A stretch of 10,620 bases of DNA from Methanobacteriota archaeon (GCA_022561895.1 JADFQH010000081.1:1-10620), one strand, 5' to 3'. Shown: positions 1 to 5,493, numbered from the stretch's first letter. The notes: a model not told the origin generated them from the sequence alone. Program-made: numbers and translations.

Positions 1-266
1 CCCACTTCCGAAAGGCTCTGTCTGAGTTCGTCTACATCGACTAGTGCGTCCGCAAGCTCGTAATAGAAGGGATCGACGGTGTCGAAGTCGGGCCACGAGG
101 TGACGACGTTTTCGAGGTTATCAGAGAGGATGTTCGAGGCCGTCTGAAGCATGGACTGTTGGGCCTCCGCACCGCCTTTCGATCGCCCCGAGCGAGCCGC
201 CCGCGAGAACGCCTTATCGATGAGTTCCTCCGATCGCGGGGTCGTCGGGAGGTCCTCGAAAATCAT
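1..266 (-). CDS. NOG1-family GTP-binding protein, N-terminal part (cut by window edge)
   Basis: The reading frame opens at ATG 266 and runs off the left edge after 88 codons, so the GTPase domain lies outside the window. The visible protein begins MIFEDLPTTPRSEELIDKAF and continues with a helical stretch containing QQSMLQTASNILSDNL and a WPDFDTVDPFYYELADALVD segment. This matches the N-terminal helical region that precedes the G domain in archaeal NOG1-like GTPases, which act in large-subunit ribosome maturation in eukaryotes and probably in archaea. A TATA-like box on the minus strand (289-297) lies 27 nt upstream of the ATG, supporting this start and a leaderless transcript. The family call rests on remembered resemblance to haloarchaeal NOG1 proteins; G1-G5 motifs cannot be checked here. 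Confidence 0.85.
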   Translation of the reverse strand, partial: MIFEDLPTTPRSEELIDKAFSRAARSGRSKGGAEAQQSMLQTASNILSDNLENVVTSWPDFDTVDPFYYELADALVDVDELRQSLSEV

Positions 267-288
267 ACACTACGATAGGACAGCGTGC

Positions 289-297
289 TATAAAAGG
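289..297 (-). promoter_or_regulatory. TATA box of the NOG1-like gene
   Basis: The minus strand reads CCTTTTATA, centred 27 nt before ATG 266. This spacing places the transcription start at or next to the start codon, the usual leaderless arrangement in haloarchaea. Confidence 0.6.
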
Positions 298-325
298 CCA
301 TGCTTTGGGCGTCAGCGGCGTCGCG

Positions 326-332
326 TTTTTAT
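326..332 (+). promoter_or_regulatory. TATA box of the first DUF5518-type gene
   Basis: TTTTTAT is centred 27 nt before ATG 356. The same TTTTATCGCT core recurs before the second copy of the gene at 1211, so the promoter appears to have been duplicated along with the gene. Confidence 0.6.
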
Positions 333-355
333 CGCTCGCGGGCCAATAGCGAGGT

Positions 356-727
356 ATGACCGATTGGCGTGCGGTGGGCTACGGCTTCGTGGTGATCTTT
401 CTCGTCGGAGCTATCGGCCTCGCGGCCCCCGGATTGGGCCAGCTTACCGCAGGGCTTATCGGCGGGTTCGTCGCGGGCTACGTCGCGAAGGGTGGGCTTG
501 CGCGCGGCTTCTGGCACGGACTGTTAGCGGGGAGCCTCGGCGGGATCGTCGTCGGCGTGCTCCTCTGGCTCGCCATCGCCGTCGTCGGGCTTGCGGGCGG
601 GCCGGTCGGCGGCGCAGCGGGTGCGCTCACCGGCTTCGGCGTCTTCCTCGCCGTCGTGCTAGTCGCGGCGATCATGGCCGTAGAAAGCGCCGTTGCCGGT
701 GCGATCGGCGCGGTTCTCAACAACTAG
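356..727 (+). CDS. DUF5518-type four-helix membrane protein, copy 1
   Basis: A 123-residue, Gly/Ala/Val-rich integral membrane protein of unknown function. Four hydrophobic segments are visible, roughly residues 8-26, 31-46, 52-77 and 88-120, with the conserved-looking stretches PGLGQLTAGL, RGFWHGLLAGSLGG and AAIMAVESAVAGAIGA. It resembles the haloarchaeal DUF5518 family, judged by composition and motifs only. The start is supported by a TATA-like box 27 nt upstream. About four in five of the first 80 residues are identical to the protein at 1240-1650, and two nucleotide runs of 24 and 29 bases are identical between the genes, pointing to tandem duplication. The stop codon is directly followed by the palindromic repeat at 728-805. 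Confidence 0.8.
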   Translation: MTDWRAVGYGFVVIFLVGAIGLAAPGLGQLTAGLIGGFVAGYVAKGGLARGFWHGLLAGSLGGIVVGVLLWLAIAVVGLAGGPVGGAAGALTGFGVFLAVVLVAAIMAVESAVAGAIGAVLNN

Positions 728-805
728 TAAGGACTGTTGTACCGATTTACCGCTGATCGCCCGCGCGGGTCGGCGATCAGCGGCAAGGGACGAGAACAGT
801 CCTTA
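728..805 (+). repeat. 78-bp palindromic repeat, copy 1
   Basis: The ends are an 11-bp perfect inverted repeat, TAAGGACTGTT (728-738) and AACAGTCCTTA (795-805). Inside, after symmetric unpaired 11-nt segments, is a perfect 12-bp stem, CCGCTGATCGCC (750-761) and GGCGATCAGCGG (772-783), with a 10-nt loop. All parts share the centre 766.5. The element matches 10337-10414 in inverted orientation at 64 of 78 positions. It starts on the base after the stop codon of the upstream gene, and its right end contributes to the TATA box of the ASCH gene. It could be a miniature transposable element, a REP-like sequence or a structured RNA or terminator; no transposase gene is in the window. Confidence 0.85.
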
Positions 806-808
806 TAA
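802..808 (+). promoter_or_regulatory. TATA box of the ASCH-domain gene
   Basis: CTTATAA, centred 28 nt before ATG 833, overlaps the last bases of the palindromic repeat, so the repeat end forms part of this promoter. A leaderless or nearly leaderless transcript is inferred. Confidence 0.5.
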
Positions 809-832
809 CTGAGTGCGAGTCTTCAAAAGGGT

Positions 833-1153
833 ATGGCAGAGATCGATGCCGACAGCCTGCTGCCGAACGATCACGTGAAACAAGCAGTAAGCGCCGGCGA
901 GATAACACAGCTCAGCCGCGGGGCAACGAACCGCTACGCACACGAGGGCGACACGTTCTCGCTCGACGGCGAGACGTTCGAAATCGTTGCCGCCGCCGAA
1001 CGAACTCTCGGTGAGCTAACCGACGAGGACGCACGGCGCGAGGGATCGGAGGATCTCGAATCCTACAGGGAGCGAATGATCGCCGTCCACGGTGGGGACT
1101 TCGAGTGGGACGAGGAAAGCGAGATCATCAGTTATCGATTCGAGCAGCGCTAA
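833..1153 (+). CDS. ASCH-domain (PUA-like) protein
   Basis: A 106-residue, strongly acidic protein. The central part (about residues 28-104) has the ASCH/PUA-like pattern: a basic turn RGATNRYAHEGDTF, a short strand segment DGETFEIVAAAERTLGELT, an acidic helix DEDARREGSEDLESYRERM, and a terminal strand with FEWDEESEIISYRFE. ASCH proteins are related to the PUA fold and are thought to bind RNA or modified nucleosides, some having hydrolase activity; no substrate can be read here. ATG 833 is supported by CTTATAA 28 nt upstream. It lies between the two DUF5518-type gene copies, all co-directional. The domain call is made from pattern recognition and its molecular role is unknown. Confidence 0.75.
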   Translation: MAEIDADSLLPNDHVKQAVSAGEITQLSRGATNRYAHEGDTFSLDGETFEIVAAAERTLGELTDEDARREGSEDLESYRERMIAVHGGDFEWDEESEIISYRFEQR

Positions 1154-1175
1154 GGCTCCCAACGAACGGTGGCTG

Positions 1176-1203
1176 CCGGCGGTCAGCCGCCGGGGTCGGC
1201 GGC
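1176..1203 (+). other. Two mutually exclusive GC hairpins before the second DUF5518-type gene
   Basis: CCGGCGG (1176-1182) pairs with CCGCCGG (1187-1193) over loop TCAG. Alternatively GCCGCCG (1186-1192) pairs with CGGCGGC (1197-1203) over loop GGGT. The two stems share bases, so only one can form. They follow the ASCH stop codon and precede the TTTTAT box at 1211, so they may serve ASCH transcript termination. Chance in GC-rich sequence is possible. Confidence 0.4.
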
Positions 1204-1210
1204 GTTGGAC

Positions 1211-1216
1211 TTTTAT
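1211..1216 (+). promoter_or_regulatory. TATA box of the second DUF5518-type gene
   Basis: TTTTAT is centred about 27 nt before ATG 1240. The surrounding ACTTTTATCGCTTCGC is related to the sequence before copy 1 (GTTTTTATCGCTCGC). Confidence 0.6.
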
Positions 1217-1239
1217 CGCTTCGCAGCCAACACAAAAGC

Positions 1240-1650
1240 ATGACGAACTGGCGCGCGGTGGGCTACGGGTTCGTGGTGACGTTTCTCGTTGGACTCATCG
1301 GACTCGCGATCCCCGGATTGGGCCAGCTTACCGCGGGACTCGTCGGTGGGTTCGTTGCCGGCTACATGGCGGGTGGCGGCCTCGGCCGTGGCTTCTGGCA
1401 CGGCCTGCTCGCGGGGAGCCTCGGCGGGGTCATCGTGGGCCTCCTGCTCTGGATCGCGCTCGCGATCGTCGGCCTGCCGCTCGGGCCGGGCGAGGCGATC
1501 GTTGGCGGTGCCCTTGGCTTTGGCGTGTTCGTCCTCGCCATCGTGATCAGCGCGATCATGGCCGTAGAAAGCGCCGTTGCGGGCGCGGTCGGCGCACTCT
1601 TCAACGACGATCCCCGATCGGCCCGCCGGACGAGATATAGTAACCGTTGA
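1240..1650 (+). CDS. DUF5518-type four-helix membrane protein, copy 2
   Basis: A 136-residue paralogue of the protein at 356-727, with the same four hydrophobic segments and motifs (PGLGQLTAGL, RGFWHGLLAGSLGG, SAIMAVESAVAGAVGA). The open frame extends upstream to 1105, but ATG 1240 aligns with the start of copy 1 and has a TATA-like box 27 nt before it, so 1240 is chosen. It differs by a polar C-terminal tail, NDDPRSARRTRYSNR, where copy 1 ends in NN. The last four residues and the TGA stop lie within the left terminal repeat of the palindromic element at 1636-1743, suggesting that the tail arose by read-through into inserted or expanded repeat DNA. Function unknown. Confidence 0.8.
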   Translation: MTNWRAVGYGFVVTFLVGLIGLAIPGLGQLTAGLVGGFVAGYMAGGGLGRGFWHGLLAGSLGGVIVGLLLWIALAIVGLPLGPGEAIVGGALGFGVFVLAIVISAIMAVESAVAGAVGALFNDDPRSARRTRYSNR

Positions 1651-1743
1651 AACTGTTTGTACACCGCTTGCCTGTCGCGGCCGATGGCCCCATCGGCCGC
1701 GAATCCGCATACGAGTATTCAGTGACGTTCAACGGCTACTATA
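1636..1743. repeat. 108-bp palindromic element between convergent genes
   Basis: The ends are a 16-bp inverted repeat with one mismatch, TATAGTAACCGTTGAA (1636-1651) and TTCAACGGCTACTATA (1728-1743). The centre is a perfect 12-bp stem, CGCGGCCGATGG (1676-1687) and CCATCGGCCGCG (1690-1701). ACTG (1652-1655) also pairs with CAGT (1720-1723) around a 4-nt bulge. The layout (terminal repeat, unpaired arms, central stem) resembles the 78-bp element at 728-805, with only weak similarity in sequence. It spans from the last four codons of the DUF5518-type gene to the base before the hisE stop codon, so it may also act as a bidirectional terminator. Confidence 0.75.
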
Positions 1744-2046
1744 CTAACGACGTTCTTCGAGTTCCGCACGCAGGTCGTCGAGATCCATCCCCTTCATCGA
1801 AAAGAGCACGAGCAGATGATAGAGCAGATCCGCGGATTCGGCGGCGATCTCCTCTCGATTCTCGTCCTTTGCGGCCAGAATCACCTCTGTAGTTTCCTCG
1901 CCGAGCTTTTCGAGCACTCGGTTCTCGCCCTTTTCGTGGGTGAACAACGAGGCGGTGTAGGAGTCCGCAGGGAGCGTTTCCTTTCGATCCTCGATAACCG
2001 CAAAGACCTCCTCGATAACGTTTTCGTTGGGAGTATCGCTGCTCAC
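1744..2046 (-). CDS. hisE: Phosphoribosyl-ATP pyrophosphatase HisE
   Basis: HisE hydrolyses phosphoribosyl-ATP to phosphoribosyl-AMP and diphosphate, the second step of histidine biosynthesis, in the cytoplasm. The 100-residue all-alpha protein has the family signature: SYTASLF at residues 29-35, the metal-binding GEETTE at 49-54 (Glu50, Glu51, Glu54), AAK at 58-60, and ESADLLYH at 70-77 (Glu70, Asp73). Length is typical for stand-alone HisE. The start codon is GTG (2046-2044) and overlaps the stop of the upstream nuclease-family gene as GTGA, indicating translational coupling. Other his genes are not in the window, which is common in haloarchaea. The stop codon abuts the palindromic element at 1636-1743. 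Confidence 0.95.
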   Translation of the reverse strand: MSSDTPNENVIEEVFAVIEDRKETLPADSYTASLFTHEKGENRVLEKLGEETTEVILAAKDENREEIAAESADLLYHLLVLFSMKGMDLDDLRAELEERR

Positions 2047-2507
2047 GGCTCACCGCCCATGAGTTCGCCCATCTCGCGGATATCCGCGAGCTCGTCGAAC
2101 TGCGCGCGCTCTTGTCGACCCTGCTCGAACACCTCCTCATCGACTTCGATGGGCGCGTTCGTCCGGGCCGCAAGCGCGAGCGAGTCGCTCGGGCGGGCAT
2201 CGACGACCATTGACTGGCGCGGTCCCTGCAGATGGAGATCCGCGATGTAGGTCCCTTCCTCGCTTATTTCGCTGATCTCGATGCGTTCGATGCGCCCCCC
2301 GAGTTCTTCCATCACATCGAGTAAGAGATCGTGAGTGAGCGGGCGACCGATATCGTAGGCATCCATCCCGTGAGCGATGCTGTTCGCTTCGTCAAAACCG
2401 ATGAAGATGGGCAGTACGTCCGGTTCATCATCAAATGAGAGAACCACTACAGGGACCGGTCCCTCGGGCGTGCCAGCGACACGCACCGCGTCGATACTGG
2501 CGTTCAT
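2043..2507 (-). CDS. Bifunctional nuclease (BFN/DUF151) family protein
   Basis: A 154-residue acidic protein with the BFN/DUF151 pattern: an N-terminal VVVLSFDDEPDVLPIFIGFDEANSI (about residues 20-44), RPLTHDLLLDVMEELGG (54-70), then RPSDSLALAARTNAPIEVDEEVFEQ, the best-conserved part of this family. Members were described in plants as nucleases active on RNA and DNA and are widespread in bacteria and archaea; the activity in haloarchaea is not established as far as I know. There is no C-terminal UVR domain as in many bacterial relatives. ATG 2507 is preceded by TCTTTAGG on the minus strand about 26 nt upstream. It lies 41 nt after pdxT and overlaps hisE by 4 nt, so it is probably in an operon. 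Confidence 0.85.
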   Translation of the reverse strand: MNASIDAVRVAGTPEGPVPVVVLSFDDEPDVLPIFIGFDEANSIAHGMDAYDIGRPLTHDLLLDVMEELGGRIERIEISEISEEGTYIADLHLQGPRQSMVVDARPSDSLALAARTNAPIEVDEEVFEQGRQERAQFDELADIREMGELMGGEP

Positions 2508-2548
2508 ACTCTGTGGATGAGACCGACGCCTAAAGACCCTACTGTCGA

Positions 2549-3142
2549 CTACGCTCTCAGAGAGGGCGCGTCGAAAAACGCAAGCCGATGAACTCGCGAG
2601 TCCGCCGTCAGCTCGGGATGAAAGGACGTCCCGATGATCGAACCCCGTCTTACGGCGACCGGTCGACCCTCGATGGCTGCGAGGACGTCACACTCCCCGG
2701 CATCCGCGATCGCGGGCGCGCGAATGAACACCGCGGGAAACGGTTCGTCGAGACCTGCGATGTCAAGCTGAGTCTCGAAACTGTCGCGCTGGCGGCCGAA
2801 GGCGTTTCGCTCGACATCGATATCGAGGAGGGAAAGACTCCTGACTCGATCATCGTCAGTCCGTCCGAAAACGATCAGTCCCGCACAGGTCGCAAGCACC
2901 GGTTTGCCGGCCGCGACGTGGTCGCGGATCTCGGGGGCGATCCCCCCTTCATGAATGAGTCGCGAGATGGTCGTCGACTCGCCACCCGGAACGAGAAGGA
3001 GGTCACAGTCCGGGACAGTACCGGAAGAGCGGATCTCTCGGACCGTGATCTCCTCGCCGTGGGCTTTGCCCGCTCGTTCGATCGCGTTGGCGTGTTCTGT
3101 GACGTTGCCCTGTACGGCAACAACGCCGGCGATGGTGGTCAT
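2549..3142 (-). CDS. pdxT: Pyridoxal 5'-phosphate synthase glutaminase subunit PdxT
   Basis: PdxT hydrolyses glutamine and passes ammonia to PdxS, which makes pyridoxal 5'-phosphate from ribose 5-phosphate and glyceraldehyde 3-phosphate. The 197-residue protein shows the class I glutaminase triad: Cys86 in ATCAGL, and His175 and Glu177 in SFHPEL. It also has the typical start GVVAVQGNVTEH (residues 6-17), the VPGGEST loop (51-57), and FIRAPAI (139-145). Length is normal. pdxS is not in the window, so the partner is encoded elsewhere. It sits 36 nt after the secG-like gene and 41 nt before the nuclease-family gene on the same strand, suggesting a shared transcript, though a weak CTTTTCA box about 27 nt upstream could give its own promoter. 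Confidence 0.96.
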   Translation of the reverse strand: MTTIAGVVAVQGNVTEHANAIERAGKAHGEEITVREIRSSGTVPDCDLLLVPGGESTTISRLIHEGGIAPEIRDHVAAGKPVLATCAGLIVFGRTDDDRVRSLSLLDIDVERNAFGRQRDSFETQLDIAGLDEPFPAVFIRAPAIADAGECDVLAAIEGRPVAVRRGSIIGTSFHPELTADSRVHRLAFFDAPSLRA

Positions 3143-3178
3143 AGCCGGTATAAGAACGAAACGATGAAAAGTCCCACG

Positions 3179-3343
3179 TCAGACCGCGACGACGTTCAGG
3201 ATCTGAACGAAGATCCCGAAGAGCACGCAGAAAACCATCACCGTTTTGGGATCGAACGTGATCGCGTTTCTGTCTTCTGCGTCGAAGTACCGAACGAGTC
3301 CGGCACTGCTCATCAGCCCGCCGCTGTTCTGTCCACTGCTCAT
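3179..3343 (-). CDS. secG: Preprotein translocase Sec61-beta/SecG subunit
   Basis: A 54-residue tail-anchored protein, the small beta subunit of the archaeal SecYEG/Sec61 protein channel. The Gly/Ser-rich N-terminus (MSSGQNSGGLMSSAGLVRYF), then DAEDRNAITFDPKTV and one C-terminal membrane helix at about residues 34-53, is the family pattern. The frame stays open to 3370, but ATG 3343 gives the known family N-terminus and has a TTATGT box about 27 nt upstream (3367-3372), so it is chosen. It is divergent from the thioredoxin gene with mirrored promoter sequences, and 36 nt upstream of pdxT on the same strand. Confidence 0.92.
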   Translation of the reverse strand: MSSGQNSGGLMSSAGLVRYFDAEDRNAITFDPKTVMVFCVLFGIFVQILNVVAV

Positions 3344-3368
3344 AATTACGATCGGGTCACATCGGGAC

Positions 3369-3431
3369 ATAACTGTTTCGGCTCCGACCTCGCGGTTGGG
3401 TGCGAACGGGCCACGACTGGGAAACAGTTAT
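3369..3431. promoter_or_regulatory. Mirrored divergent promoters of secG and the thioredoxin gene
   Basis: ATAACTGTTTC (3369-3379) and GAAACAGTTAT (3421-3431) form a perfect 11-bp inverted repeat separated by 41 nt. Each arm contains the TATA-like box of one divergent gene plus the purine-rich bases upstream of it, where TFB binds. The left box fits a leaderless secG start at 3343; the right box (TTATAC 3428-3433) predicts a start a few nt before trx ATG 3462. Confidence 0.6.
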
Positions 3432-3461
3432 ACGCGACCCATCCATAGCCTCAGGTGAACG

Positions 3462-3731
3462 ATGGCTGTAACTCTGAAAGACTTTTACGCGGACTGGTGT
3501 GGACCCTGTAAGACCCAAGACCCGATCCTCGAGGAGTTAGAGGACGACTGGGAGGACCGTTTCAGCGTCGAGAAGGTGAACGTCGACGAGGACCAAGAGA
3601 CCGCAAACGAGTATCAGGTTCGCTCGCTCCCCACCCTGATCATCGAGAACGACGATGGCGTCGTCGAGCGGTTCGTGGGAGTTACCCAGCGCGACGACAT
3701 CGAAACCGCGCTCGAGGAAGCCGGCGCGTAG
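3462..3731 (+). CDS. Thioredoxin
   Basis: A compact 89-residue thioredoxin, a cytoplasmic dithiol-disulfide reductant. The redox motif WCGPC is at residues 12-16 (Cys13, Cys16) and the cis-proline is Pro57 in SLPT. The N-terminus is short, with FYADWCGPC close to the start, so the first strand of a classical thioredoxin is reduced or absent; haloarchaeal thioredoxins of this size are common. AGGTGA (3453-3458) is a possible ribosome-binding site but only 3 nt from the ATG, and a TTATAC box at 3428-3433 predicts a leader of about 5 nt. It is divergent from secG and convergent with npdG (20-nt gap). A thioredoxin reductase is not seen here. Confidence 0.95.
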   Translation: MAVTLKDFYADWCGPCKTQDPILEELEDDWEDRFSVEKVNVDEDQETANEYQVRSLPTLIIENDDGVVERFVGVTQRDDIETALEEAGA

Positions 3732-3750
3732 ATCGCGTTCGAACGACGTA

Positions 3751-4419
3751 CTACTCGAACGTGACGCCGACCCCGTGGAGATCGTCGTTGTGGCTCGCGA
3801 GGTTGATCAGGAGCGGCGTCAGCGATTCGACCTCCGCGGCGTTTTCGAGCGATCCCGCCGAGAGCGAGCGAAGCCCGCAGATTCCTTCCGCGAGCAGGTG
3901 AACGATGTCGAGGGCGTCCTCGTCCTCACCGACGAGCAGCGTGTCCTCGTCCAACTCGATGTCGAGATTCGCGAGCTTGCCCGCCGACAGGCTGTGAAAC
4001 GCACCGACAACGGGGACGCCCTCGGGAGCCACCTCGGCGACCATTTCCGTGACGCTCCCCGCTGACGGGCGGTTGTAATGCAGCCCCGCGTCGTCGCGTT
4101 TCATCCCGACGGCAGGGCTGACGAGCACGGTGTCGGAATCGAGGCGGTCGGCGATCGCCTCGACGGTATCCCGGATGTGGTATGGGGGAACCGCGAGGAC
4201 GACCACGTCCGCGCGATCGGCGGCCATCGCGTTCTCGAAGCCCTTGATCGTCGTTTCCGTTCCTCGGCTCTCGAGCTCCGTTCCGTACTCTTCGGCTTTC
4301 GTTCGTGCTTTCTCGGGATCGCGCGAGCCGATGATGAGATCGTGGCCGGTGTCGTAGGCCCACCGCAGCGCAAGCCCTTCGCCGATGTCGCCCGTGCCGC
4401 CACAGAGTGCGATTCGCAT
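3751..4419 (-). CDS. npdG: NADPH-dependent F420 reductase (F420H2:NADP+ oxidoreductase)
   Basis: This enzyme transfers hydride between coenzyme F420 and NADP+ in the cytoplasm. The 222-residue protein begins with the Rossmann signature MRIALCGGTGDIGEG, with Thr9, Ser32, Arg33 and Lys37 at positions where the family binds the NADP 2'-phosphate. Further family features are VVVLAVPPYHIRDTV (about residues 72-86), SPAVGMKR (100-107), GAFHSLSA and the C-terminal LTPLLINLA. Length is typical. ATG 4419 is supported by CTTTAGG on the minus strand 27 nt upstream. It ends 20 nt from the end of the convergent thioredoxin gene. Haloarchaea make F420, so the substrate is plausible. Confidence 0.93.
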   Translation of the reverse strand: MRIALCGGTGDIGEGLALRWAYDTGHDLIIGSRDPEKARTKAEEYGTELESRGTETTIKGFENAMAADRADVVVLAVPPYHIRDTVEAIADRLDSDTVLVSPAVGMKRDDAGLHYNRPSAGSVTEMVAEVAPEGVPVVGAFHSLSAGKLANLDIELDEDTLLVGEDEDALDIVHLLAEGICGLRSLSAGSLENAAEVESLTPLLINLASHNDDLHGVGVTFE

Positions 4420-4442
4420 ACGGGAACTGACGACGGACGTAC

Positions 4443-4449
4443 CCTAAAG
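4443..4449 (-). promoter_or_regulatory. TATA-like box of npdG
   Basis: The minus strand reads CTTTAGG (CCTAAAG on the plus strand), centred 27 nt before ATG 4419, consistent with a leaderless transcript. A similar TCTTTAGG precedes the nuclease-family gene at 2507. Confidence 0.45.
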
Positions 4450-4776
4450 ATTCCGAGAGAGCGAGCGGAAGGGCCGGAAGGTTCATCATCTGTTTGTAGA
4501 AAAATACACATATGGATCATCCGGAGACCGTGAACGTACTCATCGAACGCGGGCGAACGCGCGCGACCGGGACGTGTCTTCCTCGATAGGGATGTCTTCC
4601 TGCTCGCGCCGACCCGTCACGAGCCGGTCGGACGGACCCTCGGCGCGTGGTCGAACCCCCTGTTATCTCCCCGAGGAGCTCGGTTTGTACGATCCCTTCG
4701 CCGTAAGCCGGTCCCGCCGCCGAATCCGTGCGCTCGTGTTTTTCGTCGATTCTCGCCCGTCAGCCCGCTGGTTCGA
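4450..4776. other. Stretch without a confident gene
   Basis: This region between the npdG promoter and the DUF7344-type gene has an AT-rich patch at about 4485-4515 and otherwise ordinary GC-rich sequence. A 25-codon frame begins at ATG 4512 (MDHPETVNVLIERGR...) and stops at 4587-4589. A +1 frame continues with RDVFLLAPTRHEPVGRTLGAW, which might be a decayed gene, but the rest is Arg/Pro-rich and unlike the acidic proteins around it. I see no RNA gene, repeat or recognisable domain. Confidence 0.4.
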
Positions 4777-5100
4777 TCAGTCACCCTCCGCTTCGACACG
4801 CACCACCAGCTCCTCAGCGCGGTCGGGTTCGATGAGCAGCCGGACCGTACCGTCACTCTCGTGGACGAGTAGGTCGTGCGCTGCAAGCCGTGGTAGATGG
4901 CACTCGTGAAGCTGTTCGATGATCGCCGACAGCGTCTCGTCCCCGCCGACCGTAAGAGAGAGCGCGAGCGACGAGAGACCGACCTCGCCACCGTGTTCGG
5001 CGAGATACGAGAGGATCTCCCGACGGCGGTCGTTCTGGAGAACGATCTCTGGGGCCCCGATCGACTTCTCGTCGTCGGAGCTCCGATCGTTGGCGATCAT
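4777..5100 (-). CDS. DUF7344-type winged-helix protein
   Basis: A 107-residue predicted DNA-binding protein of a haloarchaeal winged-helix type. After a polar N-terminus, the core runs from about residue 20: VLQNDRRREILSYLAEHGGEV, then a helix-turn-helix region LSSLALSLTVGGDETLSAII, then EQLHECHLPRLAAHDLLVHE leading into the wing. The pattern of a disease-independent RRR-x-YL start and a HLPxL-x-xxGL core recalls the DUF7344 domain, assumed to act in transcription control. The frame is open to a TTG at 5112; ATG 5100 is preferred as a standard start. It stands alone between npdG and the fabG operon; its targets are unknown. Confidence 0.75.
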   Translation of the reverse strand: MIANDRSSDDEKSIGAPEIVLQNDRRREILSYLAEHGGEVGLSSLALSLTVGGDETLSAIIEQLHECHLPRLAAHDLLVHESDGTVRLLIEPDRAEELVVRVEAEGD

Positions 5101-5229
5101 TGCCGTAACCAAAACAGTATTATCTTTCAGGACGGATAACGATCCCTGATAGTATCAGACATGACCAGAGAGAAATCTACGAGCGGCGAGTCGGTAAGGT
5201 AGTTCAGCGTTCAGCCCGACGAGCATCGA
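5101..5229. promoter_or_regulatory. Intergenic region with a small dyad CTGATAGTATCAG
   Basis: This spacer separates two minus-strand regulator genes. It holds an AT-rich patch at 5111-5127 (GATAATA on the minus strand), which may be the promoter of the DUF7344-type gene, and a small dyad CTGATA-G-TATCAG at 5146-5158 upstream of it that could be an operator. No gene is supported here. Confidence 0.3.
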
Positions 5230-5493
5230 TTATTTTTCGGTTTCGCTGGCAGCGACGTAGGTCTCGCCCTCGCGTTCGACGAGGTCGCGTTCGATCAGCA
5301 AATCGAGAGTCGGATAGAGCGAAAGGGCGGGCAGGGAGAGCGAACTGCGTAGCTCATTGAGGGTTGCCCCGGAGCCGGCCGCGAGAGCGAGATAAACCAG
5401 TTTGGTCTGTGTGGAGCGAAGCTCCGTCAGCCTGCCGATCTCGTGATCTGCGACCGGTTCCGGGGACGGCTCGTCCATCGACGGAGGCGTCAT
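5230..5493 (-). CDS. Small winged-helix (MarR/TrmB-like) regulator
   Basis: An 87-residue protein whose residues 20-82 look like one winged helix-turn-helix domain: LTELRSTQTKLVYLALAAGSG, a helix TLNELRSSLS, a recognition-helix region LPALSLYPTLDLLIERDLVE, and a wing REGETYVAA. No ligand or dimerisation domain is present. Its ATG (5493) overlaps the fabG stop codon as ATGA, so both genes are probably co-transcribed and translationally coupled; it may regulate the operon or acyl metabolism, which is inference. A second in-frame Met at codon 6 is an alternative start that would break the overlap. Confidence 0.8.
   Translation of the reverse strand: MTPPSMDEPSPEPVADHEIGRLTELRSTQTKLVYLALAAGSGATLNELRSSLSLPALSLYPTLDLLIERDLVEREGETYVAASETEK

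Noticed and set aside
151..756. 201-codon open frame on the plus strand across the NOG1-like and first DUF5518-type genes
   Set aside because: Arg-rich composition unlike haloarchaeal proteins; it is an out-of-frame shadow. Only its last residues, in the repeat, were of interest.
2588..3448. 286-codon open frame on the plus strand
   Set aside because: Antisense shadow of pdxT and secG, both of which have clear catalytic or family signatures on the minus strand.
5161..5202. 13-codon frame MTREKSTSGESVR
   Set aside because: Too short, with no promoter or conserved features.
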